Part shown: positions 1 through 8,682 of the stretch, one piece after another
Layout: every line of letters starts with the position of its first letter
How positions within the stretch are numbered: position 1 is the stretch's first letter
Assembly: GCA_016716905.1 (NCBI GenBank)
Contig: JADJUS010000004.1
Location: 62,001-126,000 of the forward strand
Direction of reading: 5' to 3'
DNA: 64,000 nt
From: Acidobacteriota bacterium
GTDB lineage: Bacteria > Acidobacteriota > Vicinamibacteria > Vicinamibacterales > SCN-69-37
The notes under the pieces: model-generated
Seen by the model: only the letters and a program-made list of their open reading frames with translations
What the model was told of the DNA's origin: nothing
Database searches by the model: none
Program-made: the position numbers and the translations under genes

Positions 1-323
1 GTGTATTCGTCGAATGTCGCCTTAACGTGGACAAAGACGTTTTTGAGCCCGCCATCTGCGCCGACGAGTACGGCGTCGCTCTGCGGGTTCGGGCCGGCGC
101 CGGCCACACACGCCGCGTCCTTGCCCATGCGCAGCAGTTCAGGTTTCGGCACCTGTCCCGTGAATGTGATGCGACCGGCCACCGACCCTGCGGTGGCGCT
201 GTCCACCCGCTTGCCGCCGGTGGCGGGGGGCGGGGCAGACGGCGTGGGCGCGGGCGAGCAGGCGGCCAGGGTCAGGACCACAATCACGAGAAGAGCGGCG
301 GCAGAAATGCGGGTAGAAGTCAT
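1..323 (-). CDS. Secreted lipoprotein, N-terminal part (runs off left edge)
   Basis: The reverse strand reads from an ATG at 323 to the window edge without a stop. Residues 1-22 form a lipoprotein signal peptide with a lipobox ending LAAC, followed by a Pro/Ala/Thr linker. Then comes a beta-rich stretch beginning GSVAGRITFTGQVPKPE and continuing into a segment with an isolated Cys (DAACVAG) and NVFVHVK. This pattern is typical of secreted carboxypeptidase-regulatory or cupredoxin-like proteins of Acidobacteriota, but the C-terminal domain is missing, so no function is assigned. It is divergent from the tRNA gene. Confidence 0.7.
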   Translation of the reverse strand, partial: MTSTRISAAALLVIVVLTLAACSPAPTPSAPPPATGGKRVDSATAGSVAGRITFTGQVPKPELLRMGKDAACVAGAGPNPQSDAVLVGADGGLKNVFVHVKATFDEY

Positions 324-355
324 GGCAGTAATTGAACCTGTCGATTATCCCTGAC

Positions 356-385
356 TTGACCGCCTTCTCGCCACGATGCTACTTT
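356..385 (+). promoter_or_regulatory. Candidate sigma-70 promoter for tRNA-Glu
   Basis: TTGACC at 356-361 matches five of six -35 bases. A weak -10 (TACTTT at 380-385) follows after an 18-nt spacer. The predicted start lies about 30 nt before the tRNA, reasonable for a 5' leader. The -10 is poor, so this is tentative. Confidence 0.35.
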
Positions 386-422
386 CAGTGTTCGGGTTAG
401 GGCCGAAACCGGCCCCATCCAT

Positions 423-497
423 GGCGGTATCGTCTAGGGGTCAGGACATGTGGTTCTCAACCACAGAACCGGGGTTCGAATCCCCGTACCGCTACCA
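423..497 (+). tRNA. tRNA-Glu (anticodon CUC)
   Basis: The sequence folds as a complete cloverleaf. The acceptor stem is GGCGGTA (423-429) with TACCGCT (487-493), including one G-U pair. The anticodon stem TGTGG/CCACA closes a loop TTCTCAA with anticodon CTC, which reads GAG (Glu). The T arm contains GGTTCGAATCC. The discriminator is A494 and CCA is encoded at 495-497. Confidence 0.95.
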
Positions 498-518
498 GCC
501 TTCGCCAATCAGTCGCTG

Positions 519-587
519 CGCTCCTGGCTTCGGCTGGGCTGCGCCCGCGAGCCTCTCGCGAAGGCTGTCCCGCCGGAGCCAGGAGCG
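519..587. repeat. Imperfect inverted repeat downstream of tRNA-Glu
   Basis: CGCTCCTGGCTTCGGC (519-534) pairs with GCCGGAGCCAGGAGCG (572-587) with one mismatch, around a 37-nt GC-rich interior. It fills most of the gap between the tRNA and the cyclase gene. It could be a transcript terminator or a dispersed palindrome; there is no T-run. Nothing else is seen between 498 and 647. Confidence 0.6.
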
Positions 588-647
588 GAGCGCCTGTCAG
601 GCGCAGGCGGAAGGCGGACGCCAATTCGGTCTACTCTTCACAGGTCG

Positions 648-2662
648 ATGAGAAAAGTTGCGATCGGTCTCGCCATTGGTGGCGTGGCGTGGGCGCTGGC
701 CTACGGCCTCGGCCTGTTCCGGGTCTTCACGGACCAGGAGCTCTCCACGTACGACCGCCGGCTCGTGGCCACCCATGACACGCGCCTGGCGCGCGGGGGC
801 GGCGCGCACCAGGACATGGTCATCGTCGAAATCGACGAGTCGTCGCTGCGCCTGCTGGAGCCCACGTTCGGCCGGTGGCCATGGCCACGCCTGGTGCATT
901 CGGCTGTGGTGGACTTCCTGGCGCGCGGGCAGGCGAAAGCCATCGCCTACGATGTGTTGTTCGTGGACCGGGACCTTCGCGGCGCGTTTCCGCTGGGAGA
1001 CAGCGGCGCGACCATGTCGGGCGCCGAGTCGGATGCCGCGCTCGTCGAAAGCGTCAGGCGCGCGGGAAATGTGGTGCTGGCGGCTGAAGTAATTTTTGAG
1101 GGCTCGGCCAGCGCGGAAACACCTGTGCCTGCAGCGCCGCCGCTGCCCGGCGTGAACTACGACCCCGGGCCCGGCTTTTTTGTGCGCCCACACCTTCGTC
1201 TGCCGTTTGCCGATCTCGCCGCGGCAAGCGCAGGCGTCGGCCACACCATGTTGGAACTTGACCCCGACGGCACAGCACGCCGCGTGTTGCCGTTCGTCGT
1301 GGCCCAGGGACGGCCGGTGCCGTGGCTCGGACTGGCCTCCTTCCTGGCGGCCGATCGTGTGCCGGCCTCGGGGTCTCCGTGGACGGGTCGATCCTGCGCG
1401 TCGGCTCGGCGCAAGTGCCGGTGCTCTCAGCCCCCGCGCGCTCGACCACCGGTGAAGAACTGCCGTCGCGTCAGATGCTGCTCCGGTTACACGGGCCCTA
1501 TGCAGATGCCGAAGGGCAACGCACGTATCCGGCCTATTCCTTCGTAGACCTGCTGCGCTCCGAAGACCTGATGCTCAATGGCGCGGCGCCGCTCGTGGAC
1601 CCCGCAGAGTTCCGCGGTAAGTACGTGTTCATCGGCACCACCGCCCCAGGCTTGAAAGACACGTATCCGTCGCCGTTCGGCGGACCGGCGATGCCCGGCG
1701 TGCAGCTTCACGCCGCGACAGTGGATGACGTGTTGTCGCAGCGGTTCATGCGCAAGGCCGACACCACCGTGGACGTGTTGACCACCGGAGGCGTCAGCCT
1801 CGCAGCCGGGGTGGTCGCGGTGGTGCTGCCCGTCGGGTGGGCGGTGGGGGTGGTCCTGGTTCTGGGCGCCATTCTCGTCTGGGCGACGACCGCGGCGATC
1901 GGTGCGGGCGTGTGGGTGAGTCTGGTGCCGCCGGTCTTGGGCCTCTCCCTGGCCACGTTTGGTGGCACGGCCTGGCAATATTTTGTGGAGGACCGGCAGA
2001 AGCGTCTGATGAAACAGCTGTTCGGACGGTATGTGTCACCCGATGTGTTTGCGCACCTGGTGGCAGACCCGTCGCTCGCGCGACTGGGTGGCCAGCGCCG
2101 GGAAATGACCGTGCTCTTTTCGGATATCCGCGGGTTTACAACCGCGTCGGAAAAGGCCACCCCGGAAGCCGTGGTGGCGCAGCTCAACGAGTACTTTTCC
2201 GCGATGGTGGCCGTCCTGTTCCGCCACCAGGGCACGCTGGACAAGTTCGTCGGCGACATGGTGATGGGCCTGTTCGGCGCACCCGTGACCGACCCGCACC
2301 ACGCCGACCATGCCGTGGCCGCCGCCCTCGAGATGGTGCAGGAGCTGAACCGCCTGAATGCCGACTGGAAAGCCCGGGGAATGCCCACCGTGGATATTGG
2401 AATTGGCATCAACTCCGGGGACATGATTGCGGGTAACATCGGGTCCGACACCGTCATGAGTTACACAGTCATTGGAGACTCGGTCAATCTGGGGTCGCGC
2501 CTTGAGTCTGCCACCAAGGAGCACGGCGTGCGCATCCTCATCAGCGAGGCCGTCAGATCGAGACTGACGACGGATGTGCCGACGCGCGAGATTGGCGCGA
2601 TTACGGTGAAGGGCAAGGCCCAGGCGATCGTGGTGCACGAGGTAATAGGGGGGCGTTCATGA
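648..2662 (+). CDS. CHASE2-domain class III adenylate/guanylate cyclase (one frameshift)
   Basis: It makes cAMP (or cGMP) in response to an extracytoplasmic signal. One N-terminal membrane segment (about residues 5-24) precedes a CHASE2 sensor domain. A hydrophobic block (nt about 1780-1990) gives further membrane segments, and a class III cyclase domain follows (nt about 2100-2640). The cyclase shows the metal Asp motifs LFSDIRGFT and KFVGDMVMG and the transition-state Asn/Arg in GDSVNLGSRLES. The reading frame breaks near nt 1360: the N-terminal frame continues only into non-homologous sequence, while the rest of CHASE2 resumes one base out of frame, consistent with one missing base. The downstream M48 gene overlaps its stop by 4 nt. 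ATG at 648 was chosen because it starts the first membrane helix; upstream in-frame codons lie in the tRNA. Confidence 0.85.
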
Positions 2663-3807
2663 GACGGGTGCTTTTCATCAGTGTGTTGATGCTTGCGGTG
2701 GCGGCGCCAGCCTCGGCGCAGCTCGGGAAACTCGGCCAGGCGGTCGGAAAGATCAGCAAGGCCAAGAGCATGGCCGACCAGGTCAAGGACCTCGTCGTCA
2801 CCGAGCAGGAAGAAAAGGACATGGGGGCGGCCATCAGCACCCGCCTGCGCCAGAAGTACGGCGTGGTGCAGGACGCCGGAGTGCATAAGTACGTGTCGCT
2901 GGTGGGCCGCGTCGTGGCGTCGTCGAGCACCAGGCCGAATCTTGCGTGGAACTTCGTCGTGCTCGACACCGACGGCGTCAACGCATTCGCGGCGCCCGGA
3001 GGCTTTGTGCACATCACACGCGGCGCGCTTGCACTTATCGCCAACGAGGCCGAACTGGCGGGCGTGCTCGGCCACGAGATCACCCACATCACCGCGAAGC
3101 ACACGTTAAACGCCATCAAGAACAAGAAGCTCTCGGGAGCCGCGGTCGAAGCCGCGACCCGCAGCAACGTGCTGGAGTTCATGCTCGACGCGGCCTATGA
3201 CAACCTGCTCGAGAACCAGTACGACCAAGGTGACGAGAACGAGTCTGATAAGGTGGGCATCCGCATGGCCAACAAGGTCGGATACGCGCCGGCCGGTCTG
3301 GGGGCGTTCCTGACGCGCCTGGCCGACCGGAACAAAGACTTGAAAGAGCCGAGCGGCGTGTTTGCGTCTCACCCGAAAACCAAGGAACGCACGGACAAGC
3401 TGGCGAAGCAGATCACATCCGAGAAGCTCACCGCGACCGCCACGGTCGCTGCGCGCTACAAGGCCACGATTTCGTACAGGCCTGTTGCGGTGACCGTAGT
3501 TGCCGGCGCCGCCGGCGCCTCATCACTCGCCGGCAGCAGTGGGTCTGCCACAACAACCACGGCCAAACCTGCCGCCACGACGACGTCGTCGACGGCGAAG
3601 CCGCCGGCGTCTTCGAGCAAGTTCGGTCTCGGTGGGATTACCTCAAAGCTGGGCGCCGACAAAACAAACACCGGCACGGTGGCGTCCGCCGGGTCGCGGG
3701 GAGTCAACCCCGACCGCGACGCCAAGGGCGGATCGAACCCGGCGCGCGTGACGGTGACCCTGACGCCGGCCGAGATCGCCGCCTTCCGCAAGGGCATCTC
3801 GGGCTGA
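2659..3807 (+). CDS. Secreted M48 family metalloprotease
   Basis: Zinc endopeptidase related to HtpX/BepA/Oma1-type M48 enzymes, 382 aa. Residues 1-21 are a signal peptide ending ASA. The zinc motif HEITH is at residues 139-143, inside ELAGVLGHEITHITAKH. The third ligand is probably the Glu of NESDKVGIRM near residue 195. The last ~110 residues are Thr/Ser/Ala-rich, low complexity, probably a flexible tail. ATG overlaps the cyclase stop (ATGA), implying translational coupling. The next gene begins 2 nt after its stop. Likely periplasmic; whether it processes the cyclase or channel is unknown. Confidence 0.88.
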   Translation: MRRVLFISVLMLAVAAPASAQLGKLGQAVGKISKAKSMADQVKDLVVTEQEEKDMGAAISTRLRQKYGVVQDAGVHKYVSLVGRVVASSSTRPNLAWNFVVLDTDGVNAFAAPGGFVHITRGALALIANEAELAGVLGHEITHITAKHTLNAIKNKKLSGAAVEAATRSNVLEFMLDAAYDNLLENQYDQGDENESDKVGIRMANKVGYAPAGLGAFLTRLADRNKDLKEPSGVFASHPKTKERTDKLAKQITSEKLTATATVAARYKATISYRPVAVTVVAGAAGASSLAGSSGSATTTTAKPAATTTSSTAKPPASSSKFGLGGITSKLGADKTNTGTVASAGSRGVNPDRDAKGGSNPARVTVTLTPAEIAAFRKGISG

Positions 3808-3808
3808 C

Positions 3809-5257
3809 GTGGACACTGCGCGTCTGACAAGCCCGCACTTCATCGCCGGCGTGGCGCTCCTTGTCGCCACGCTGGCGCTCCTGTTTGCGGTGCGCAACCC
3901 CGCGCTGCGCCGCAGGCTCAGGCTCACGCTGGGTGTGTCGGCCGCTGCCGTCGCAGCCCATCTGCTGCTGGTCAGTGCCGTGGTGCCTGAGGGGTACTAC
4001 GGAAATATCTTCAGCGTTGAGAAACTGCTGCTGACGCTTGGGGCCATCCAGGTGGTCATCACATTGTTGTTCCATCCGTGGTTCAGCGACCACGCCACCG
4101 AGCGCGCACCGGGCATCGTGCAGGGCGCGCTCATCATCAGTGTCTTCTTGCTGGTCGTCACGCTGGTGTTCCCCGAGCAGTTGCTCGCCGCTTCCGCCGT
4201 AGGTGCGGTCGTCGTGGGCTTCGCGTTGCAGGACACGCTGGGCAATTTCTTCGCGGGCCTCGCGCTGCAAATCGACCGGCCGTTCAAGCCGGGTCACTGG
4301 ATCGAAGTCGGTCCGTTCCAGGGCCGCGTCACCGACATCACGTGGCGCGCCACGAAGATTCAGACCAAAACCGGCAACCTCGTGATCGTGCCCAACAACA
4401 TCGTGGGCAAGGAAGCCATCACGAACTACTCGGAACCGCTGTCGCCCACGCGGTTGTTTGTCGAAGTGGGCACGGGTTATCAGATACCGCCGAACCAGGT
4501 GCGCGAGGCGATCATGGTGGCGTTGGCGCGGTGCTCGCGCGTGCTCGAGAAGCCGTCGCCGGATGTGGTGCTGGTGGATTTCGGCGCATCCGCGCTGATC
4601 TTCAGGGCCCGCTTCTGGGTGACAGACTTCGAGCATGATGAGCGCGCGCGGGACGAAGTGCGCACGGCGATTTACTACGAATTTCATCGGCGCGAGATCG
4701 AGATCCCGTGGCCGATCCAGATCGAATATCAGCGAAACGAAATCCCACGCGACCCGATTGCCGAGCACCACCGGAATGAGCAGCAGATTGCGGCCGTGCC
4801 GATCTTTGCAGGGCTGGCGCCCGAGGTGCACGCGGCGCTGGCGGCAGCGGCGCGTACTCGGCTGTACGGGCGGGGCGACATCGTGGTGAGGGAAGGCGAA
4901 CCCGGCGGATCGATGTTCCTGGTCACTGACGGCACCGTCGTGATTTCCGTCGGACCCGAACGCCGCGAAGTGGCCGTCACGGAAAGCGGAGGCTACTTCG
5001 GCGAGATGTCGCTGCTCACCGGCGATGCCCGATCGGCCACGGTCACCGCGCGCCGCGACAGCATGCTTCTCGAAATTTCAGCGGAAGCGTTTGGCGCGCA
5101 CGTGCGGAGTCAACCCTCGGTGCTGGATGCGTTGGCCGGGGCCGCCGCCACGCGCCGCGCGGAACTGGATGCGGTCAAGTCCGCGCCAGGTGCAGCGCCG
5201 GCGGCAAGCCATGCGTCGCTCCTGGCGCGGATGCGAAAGTTCTTCCGTCTGGCGTAG
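3809..5257 (+). CDS. MscS-family channel with C-terminal cyclic-nucleotide-binding domain (bCNG type)
   Basis: 482 aa. The N-terminal half has several membrane helices and a pore-helix/beta-domain signature of MscS (ASAVGAVVVGFALQDTLGN, then IDRPFKPGHWIEV, about residues 130-170). The C-terminal third (about 335-450) is a cNMP-binding domain with a phosphate-binding cassette, FGEMSLLTGDARSATV, including the phosphate-contacting Arg. This is the architecture of bacterial cyclic-nucleotide-gated channels of the MscS superfamily. It starts with GTG at 3809, one base after the M48 stop codon. Placement in an operon with an adenylate cyclase suggests that cAMP made by the first gene binds this channel. 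Confidence 0.9.
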   Translation: MDTARLTSPHFIAGVALLVATLALLFAVRNPALRRRLRLTLGVSAAAVAAHLLLVSAVVPEGYYGNIFSVEKLLLTLGAIQVVITLLFHPWFSDHATERAPGIVQGALIISVFLLVVTLVFPEQLLAASAVGAVVVGFALQDTLGNFFAGLALQIDRPFKPGHWIEVGPFQGRVTDITWRATKIQTKTGNLVIVPNNIVGKEAITNYSEPLSPTRLFVEVGTGYQIPPNQVREAIMVALARCSRVLEKPSPDVVLVDFGASALIFRARFWVTDFEHDERARDEVRTAIYYEFHRREIEIPWPIQIEYQRNEIPRDPIAEHHRNEQQIAAVPIFAGLAPEVHAALAAAARTRLYGRGDIVVREGEPGGSMFLVTDGTVVISVGPERREVAVTESGGYFGEMSLLTGDARSATVTARRDSMLLEISAEAFGAHVRSQPSVLDALAGAAATRRAELDAVKSAPGAAPAASHASLLARMRKFFRLA

Positions 5258-5374
5258 CCTAGATCACGTACGGATCACACCTCACGTACGGATCACAGGA
5301 GACGCTGAGACACGGAGGACTTCTTTTGGAAATGCCTTCATTTGACTCATTGGCGCACCCAGTCATTTCCGCAG

Positions 5375-5407
5375 TTCGCCATTTCGGTCATTTGTGACAT
5401 TTCGCCA
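5375..5407 (+). repeat. 33-bp dispersed repeat, copy 1
   Basis: A 33-bp sequence beginning and ending TTCGCCA, with core CGGTCATTTGTGACATTTCG. It is identical to 5924-5956 and matches 53450-53482 (opposite strand) at 32 of 33 positions. The rest of 5258-5418 holds a duplicated CACGTACGGATCACA and a fragment like the repeats near 32.47 and 52.93 kb (GGATCACAGG...). No gene is seen there. Confidence 0.85.
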
Positions 5408-5418
5408 CTACGCGGCTG

Positions 5419-5853
5419 TTAACGCCCGAACGGCCACCAGCGCGGAGCGTCGCGCCGATCGTAGCGTCTTCCGTCTCGGTAGCCCTCGTCGTAGCCGCGG
5501 CGGAATCCGTCACGGTAACGATCCTTGTAGAGCTCCTTGGGTCCATAGCGGCGATCGTAGTTGCGGTCGCCTGATCGGTAGCGCTTTTCGCCTACGGGGT
5601 CGAAGCGCTCGCCACGTTGGCCGTCCCGCAGGCCGGCTTCGTAGCCGTCGTCCTGCCCGTTCCGGAACGCCTCATCAAAGCGGGGAATCGCGCGCGAGTT
5701 GACTCCGCCGCGCTCATCGCGTGGATCTGGCCGTCCACGTTGATCCGATCGTCGATCGTCCCAACGCGGGTCGTGCCAAGTCTGACACGCCGCCAACGTA
5801 GGCGTGGCCACCACCAGTGTCAAAGCCAGCATCAGTCCACGTGTACCAGTCAT
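5419..5853 (-). CDS. Small Arg/Asp/Tyr-rich lipoprotein
   Basis: 144 aa from the ATG at 5853 (earlier in-frame codons precede a less plausible signal). Residues 1-23 are a signal peptide with lipobox TLAAC. The mature part is dominated by Arg, Asp, Gly and Tyr in irregular short repeats (DDRRSDQRG, RDGFRRGYDEGYRDGRRYDRR), highly hydrophilic. No enzyme motif is seen. Probably a periplasmic or outer-membrane lipoprotein. It lies alone between two direct copies of the 33-bp repeat. Confidence 0.65.
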   Translation of the reverse strand: MTGTRGLMLALTLVVATPTLAACQTWHDPRWDDRRSDQRGRPDPRDERGGVNSRAIPRFDEAFRNGQDDGYEAGLRDGQRGERFDPVGEKRYRSGDRNYDRRYGPKELYKDRYRDGFRRGYDEGYRDGRRYDRRDAPRWWPFGR

Positions 5854-5923
5854 AGAAACCTCCATGACTGCCCACATTGCAAGCGTCGTGCCGATCTAAG
5901 GAAGGATGCGAAGCCACCAGAAT

Positions 5924-5956
5924 TTCGCCATTTCGGTCATTTGTGACATTTCGCCA
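5924..5956 (+). repeat. 33-bp dispersed repeat, copy 2
   Basis: Identical to 5375-5407 and in the same orientation, so the small lipoprotein gene is bracketed by direct copies. Confidence 0.85.
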
Positions 5957-5982
5957 TAGCAGGGACAGCGTCCCGCTGTCCT

Positions 5983-6474
5983 CTATTCCGTCCAGATCAG
6001 CACGCGTTCACCTGAGCGGCCGCGGACATCCACGATCAGGAGTGATCCCACCCGAGTGATCTCGTTGATGTCGAGTTCCAGCTTCTGGAGATCGAAACGT
6101 TCGGCGCCGACGCCCAGATCCACCTTCCGCTGTCCCATCGTCAACATCCAGAGCGGGAGCTTGAGGTTGACGATACGGCCCTGGTCGGGTTCCCACGCCA
6201 TGACGATGAGGTTCGTGGCCTTGACGGCGGCGGTCGGCGCCTCACTCAGGTCGCGCATCCGGCGCACACGTTCGGAGGCGTCGATTTCGAGGAGCGGCTT
6301 CTGGTCTTTGAACGGAACCAGCGCGTCGTCGAATTGCTTGAGCGCGCTGCCGCTGGACACGCGTTCGGTATTGACGTGTTTTGACACGAAGTAAATGCCT
6401 GCACCGGCGATGCCGCACATGCCCAGCATGCCGAGGGCGACGATCACGAGCAGGATCTTGAGCCAGGGCTTCAT
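5983..6474 (-). CDS. Single-pass membrane protein of unknown function
   Basis: 163 aa. One N-terminal membrane helix (about residues 5-30, rich in Ile/Val/Leu/Gly), then a soluble domain with alternating hydrophobic strands (VKATNLIVMAWEPDQGRIVNLKLPLWML). I do not recognise the family. Starts 16 nt after the TPR gene stop and probably shares its transcript. Confidence 0.7.
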   Translation of the reverse strand: MKPWLKILLVIVALGMLGMCGIAGAGIYFVSKHVNTERVSSGSALKQFDDALVPFKDQKPLLEIDASERVRRMRDLSEAPTAAVKATNLIVMAWEPDQGRIVNLKLPLWMLTMGQRKVDLGVGAERFDLQKLELDINEITRVGSLLIVDVRGRSGERVLIWTE

Positions 6475-6490
6475 GCGTGCCAGTTGTAGT

Positions 6491-7702
6491 CTATGAGATT
6501 GGACGGAAACTGAAGGGGTGTTTCCTCAAGCGTCCGGCCTCCTCCTGGCACCACGGGTCCTGATGGGTGCGGCACAACTCGCCGGCGGCCAGATATTCGG
6601 TGAGGGCCGTCGATCGCTGTTGACGCAGGTCGGCGACCTTGCCCAATTCCAGGTGCACACGGCCCCGCACCCACCCGACCGGGTTCTGGGTCAGCGCCAT
6701 CCTGAGGTCCGATGCCGCCTCGTCGAGGTGGTTGAGCGAGACCCGTGCCATGCCCCGTTTGTAAATCCACAGCGCGCGCTCGCCAGGCACCTTCGGCCGG
6801 GGATCGCGGTCGTGCCAGGCGAGACCGGACGTCAACGCGGCTTCGGCTTCGGCCGGCAGGCCGGCGCGCCACGCCGCTGACCCAATCTCCAGCTGCAGCA
6901 GGCGGTTCTGTGGATGGTCGGCGAAGAGCGCCTTGAGCACGGACAGCGCGTCGGCTTGCCGTCCCTCGCGGCTGTACATCAATGCGAGGGCGATGCGTGC
7001 GTCTGTCCGCGTGAGCGGATGTTTTGCCGCGCCTTCGATCAGCTGAAGGCCTCGTTCCTTCCCGCCGCCGAAGCCGGCGATGTACGCGACGAGGCGCTTG
7101 GGCATCGAGAGCGCGGCCACGGCATACCTGTATGTGCCCACCACGAGTCCGGCGTCGGTCCTGTCCTGCGCATGTTCGAGCACCCACTCGTGTGAGTTGT
7201 AGGCCCGCCGCGCCGATCCGAAGGCTTGCGTGACTTTTCCTTCCACCGTGGCCACGTACGAGGCCTGCAACCCATGTGCGGCGCCGAGGTCGTATCGCGC
7301 CTGCGCGCTCCGCGAATCGTGTTTCACGGCGGCTTCTGCCAGGGTGATCGCTCGTCCGAGGTGTTTGCGGAATTCGGCATCCGCGTCAGGAGGTGGCGGG
7401 GGCAGCTTGATTTGAGAGGACGTCAGGCCGCCGAGGTAGTGGTCGATCGTGGCGCCGCCACGAGTGAAGAGCGCGTGCATCCAGAGGATGGTGGCGAGCG
7501 TCCGATGTACTTCGGAGGTATCCGGCCGAGCGGCCGCGTCCTGTCGCGCCAGGCGCAGGGCATCCTCGTAGTTCAGGTTGTACGCGGCAGCAAAGGCTTC
7601 GGGCAGCGGACGTGGTGGCTGCGACGCAGGCGCTGCGGCTGTCAGACCGGCCTGGACCGCGATCAGCAGAGTTCCGAACGCTGTCCGCGTCCGCGCTGTC
7701 AC
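6491..7702 (-). CDS. Secreted TPR-like protein
   Basis: 403 aa starting with GTG at 7702, which overlaps the stop of the upstream reductase gene by 4 nt (GTGA). An N-terminal signal peptide (ending about residue 26) is followed by helical pairs of TPR/SEL1 type, e.g. SEVHRTLATILWMHALF, RIALALMYSREGRQADALSVL and RGRVHLELGKVADLRQQ. A short proline run (KLPPPPPD) links two parts. Likely a periplasmic scaffold; no catalytic motif. Confidence 0.75.
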   Translation of the reverse strand: MTARTRTAFGTLLIAVQAGLTAAAPASQPPRPLPEAFAAAYNLNYEDALRLARQDAAARPDTSEVHRTLATILWMHALFTRGGATIDHYLGGLTSSQIKLPPPPPDADAEFRKHLGRAITLAEAAVKHDSRSAQARYDLGAAHGLQASYVATVEGKVTQAFGSARRAYNSHEWVLEHAQDRTDAGLVVGTYRYAVAALSMPKRLVAYIAGFGGGKERGLQLIEGAAKHPLTRTDARIALALMYSREGRQADALSVLKALFADHPQNRLLQLEIGSAAWRAGLPAEAEAALTSGLAWHDRDPRPKVPGERALWIYKRGMARVSLNHLDEAASDLRMALTQNPVGWVRGRVHLELGKVADLRQQRSTALTEYLAAGELCRTHQDPWCQEEAGRLRKHPFSFRPIS

Positions 7703-8682
7703 GAGAGCGAGAACTCCGTGCCCAGGCCGGCGGCCGTCGCGCGCTCAGCCACAAGCTGCGCCGCTACGAGATCTTCCACCGCCATTCCGAGCGACTTGAA
7801 CAGCGTGACCTCCGCATCAGACTGCCGGCCCGCGCACCGTCCCAGCACGAGACTGCCGAGTTCGCCGACGATGTGGTCGGCGGTGAAGGCGCCTTCCTTG
7901 ATGGGCAGCACGATATCGCCGGCTTCGACCAGTGCGGCTGCGTGCGAGTCCACGAACAGGCGCGAGCGGGCGACCAGGGCCGTCGGCATTTCGCGCTGCG
8001 TGGGCCGGCAGGCGCCGATCGCACAGATGTGGGTGCCCGGCGCAATGTCTTCGTCGGTGATGACCGGCACGGGAGACGCCGTGACGAGCACCACGATGTC
8101 GGCGTCACGTACCGCCGTACGCGCGCTGGCGGCGGCGCGGACGGTCAGGCCGGTGTCGGCGGATGCCGATTGCGCGAACGCCGCGCAGTGCGAGGCGTTG
8201 GGGCTCCACACGCGCACGTCGGTCAAGGCGCGGACATGCCTGATGGCGTCGAGGTGGCTGCGCGCCTGCACGCCGCTGCCGATGATGGCCAGGCGCGTGG
8301 CGCCGGCGCGGGCAAGCCTATCAACGGACACGGCCGAGACGGCCGCCGTGCGGGCTTCGGTGATGTAGCGCCCGTCGAGCAGGGCGACGAGCGCGCCGGT
8401 GGCCGGGTCCAGCAGGATGATTGTCGCCAGGTGCGACGTCAGGCCACGCGCGTGGTTGCCGGCATACACGGTGACGAGTTTGGCGCCCATGGCCGCCGGC
8501 GCATCGATCACGGCCGGCATGATGCCGAAGTACGCGCGCTCGGGGCCGACCTCGATGACCGTCCGTACCGGTTGCGACACGCGGTTCGCGGAGTATTCGG
8601 CCAGCGCCGAGCCCATGGCCTGAATCAGATCCGGCATGGGTAGCACGCGGCGGACGTCATGTTCCGATAACAATAGGGGCAT
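7699..8682 (-). CDS. Ornithine cyclodeaminase / mu-crystallin family reductase
   Basis: 327 aa from the ATG at 8682. This family binds NAD(P)H and includes ornithine cyclodeaminase, alanine dehydrogenase and delta1-pyrroline-2-carboxylate/delta1-piperideine-2-carboxylate reductases. The Rossmann motif is visible as LAIIGSGVQARSHLDAI, and the family LDGRYITEARTAA segment is present. It is head to head with a proline-racemase-family gene, the pairing seen in hydroxyproline catabolism, so a pyrroline-2-carboxylate reductase is plausible but not proven. Start codons of the two genes overlap by 2 nt. The TPR gene follows with a 4-nt overlap. Confidence 0.85.
   Translation of the reverse strand: MPLLLSEHDVRRVLPMPDLIQAMGSALAEYSANRVSQPVRTVIEVGPERAYFGIMPAVIDAPAAMGAKLVTVYAGNHARGLTSHLATIILLDPATGALVALLDGRYITEARTAAVSAVSVDRLARAGATRLAIIGSGVQARSHLDAIRHVRALTDVRVWSPNASHCAAFAQSASADTGLTVRAAASARTAVRDADIVVLVTASPVPVITDEDIAPGTHICAIGACRPTQREMPTALVARSRLFVDSHAAALVEAGDIVLPIKEGAFTADHIVGELGSLVLGRCAGRQSDAEVTLFKSLGMAVEDLVAAQLVAERATAAGLGTEFSLS

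Noticed and set aside
1708..2638. Long minus-strand frames under the cyclase
   Set aside because: Low-complexity Arg/Thr/Ser translations opposite a conserved catalytic domain; typical of GC-rich shadows.
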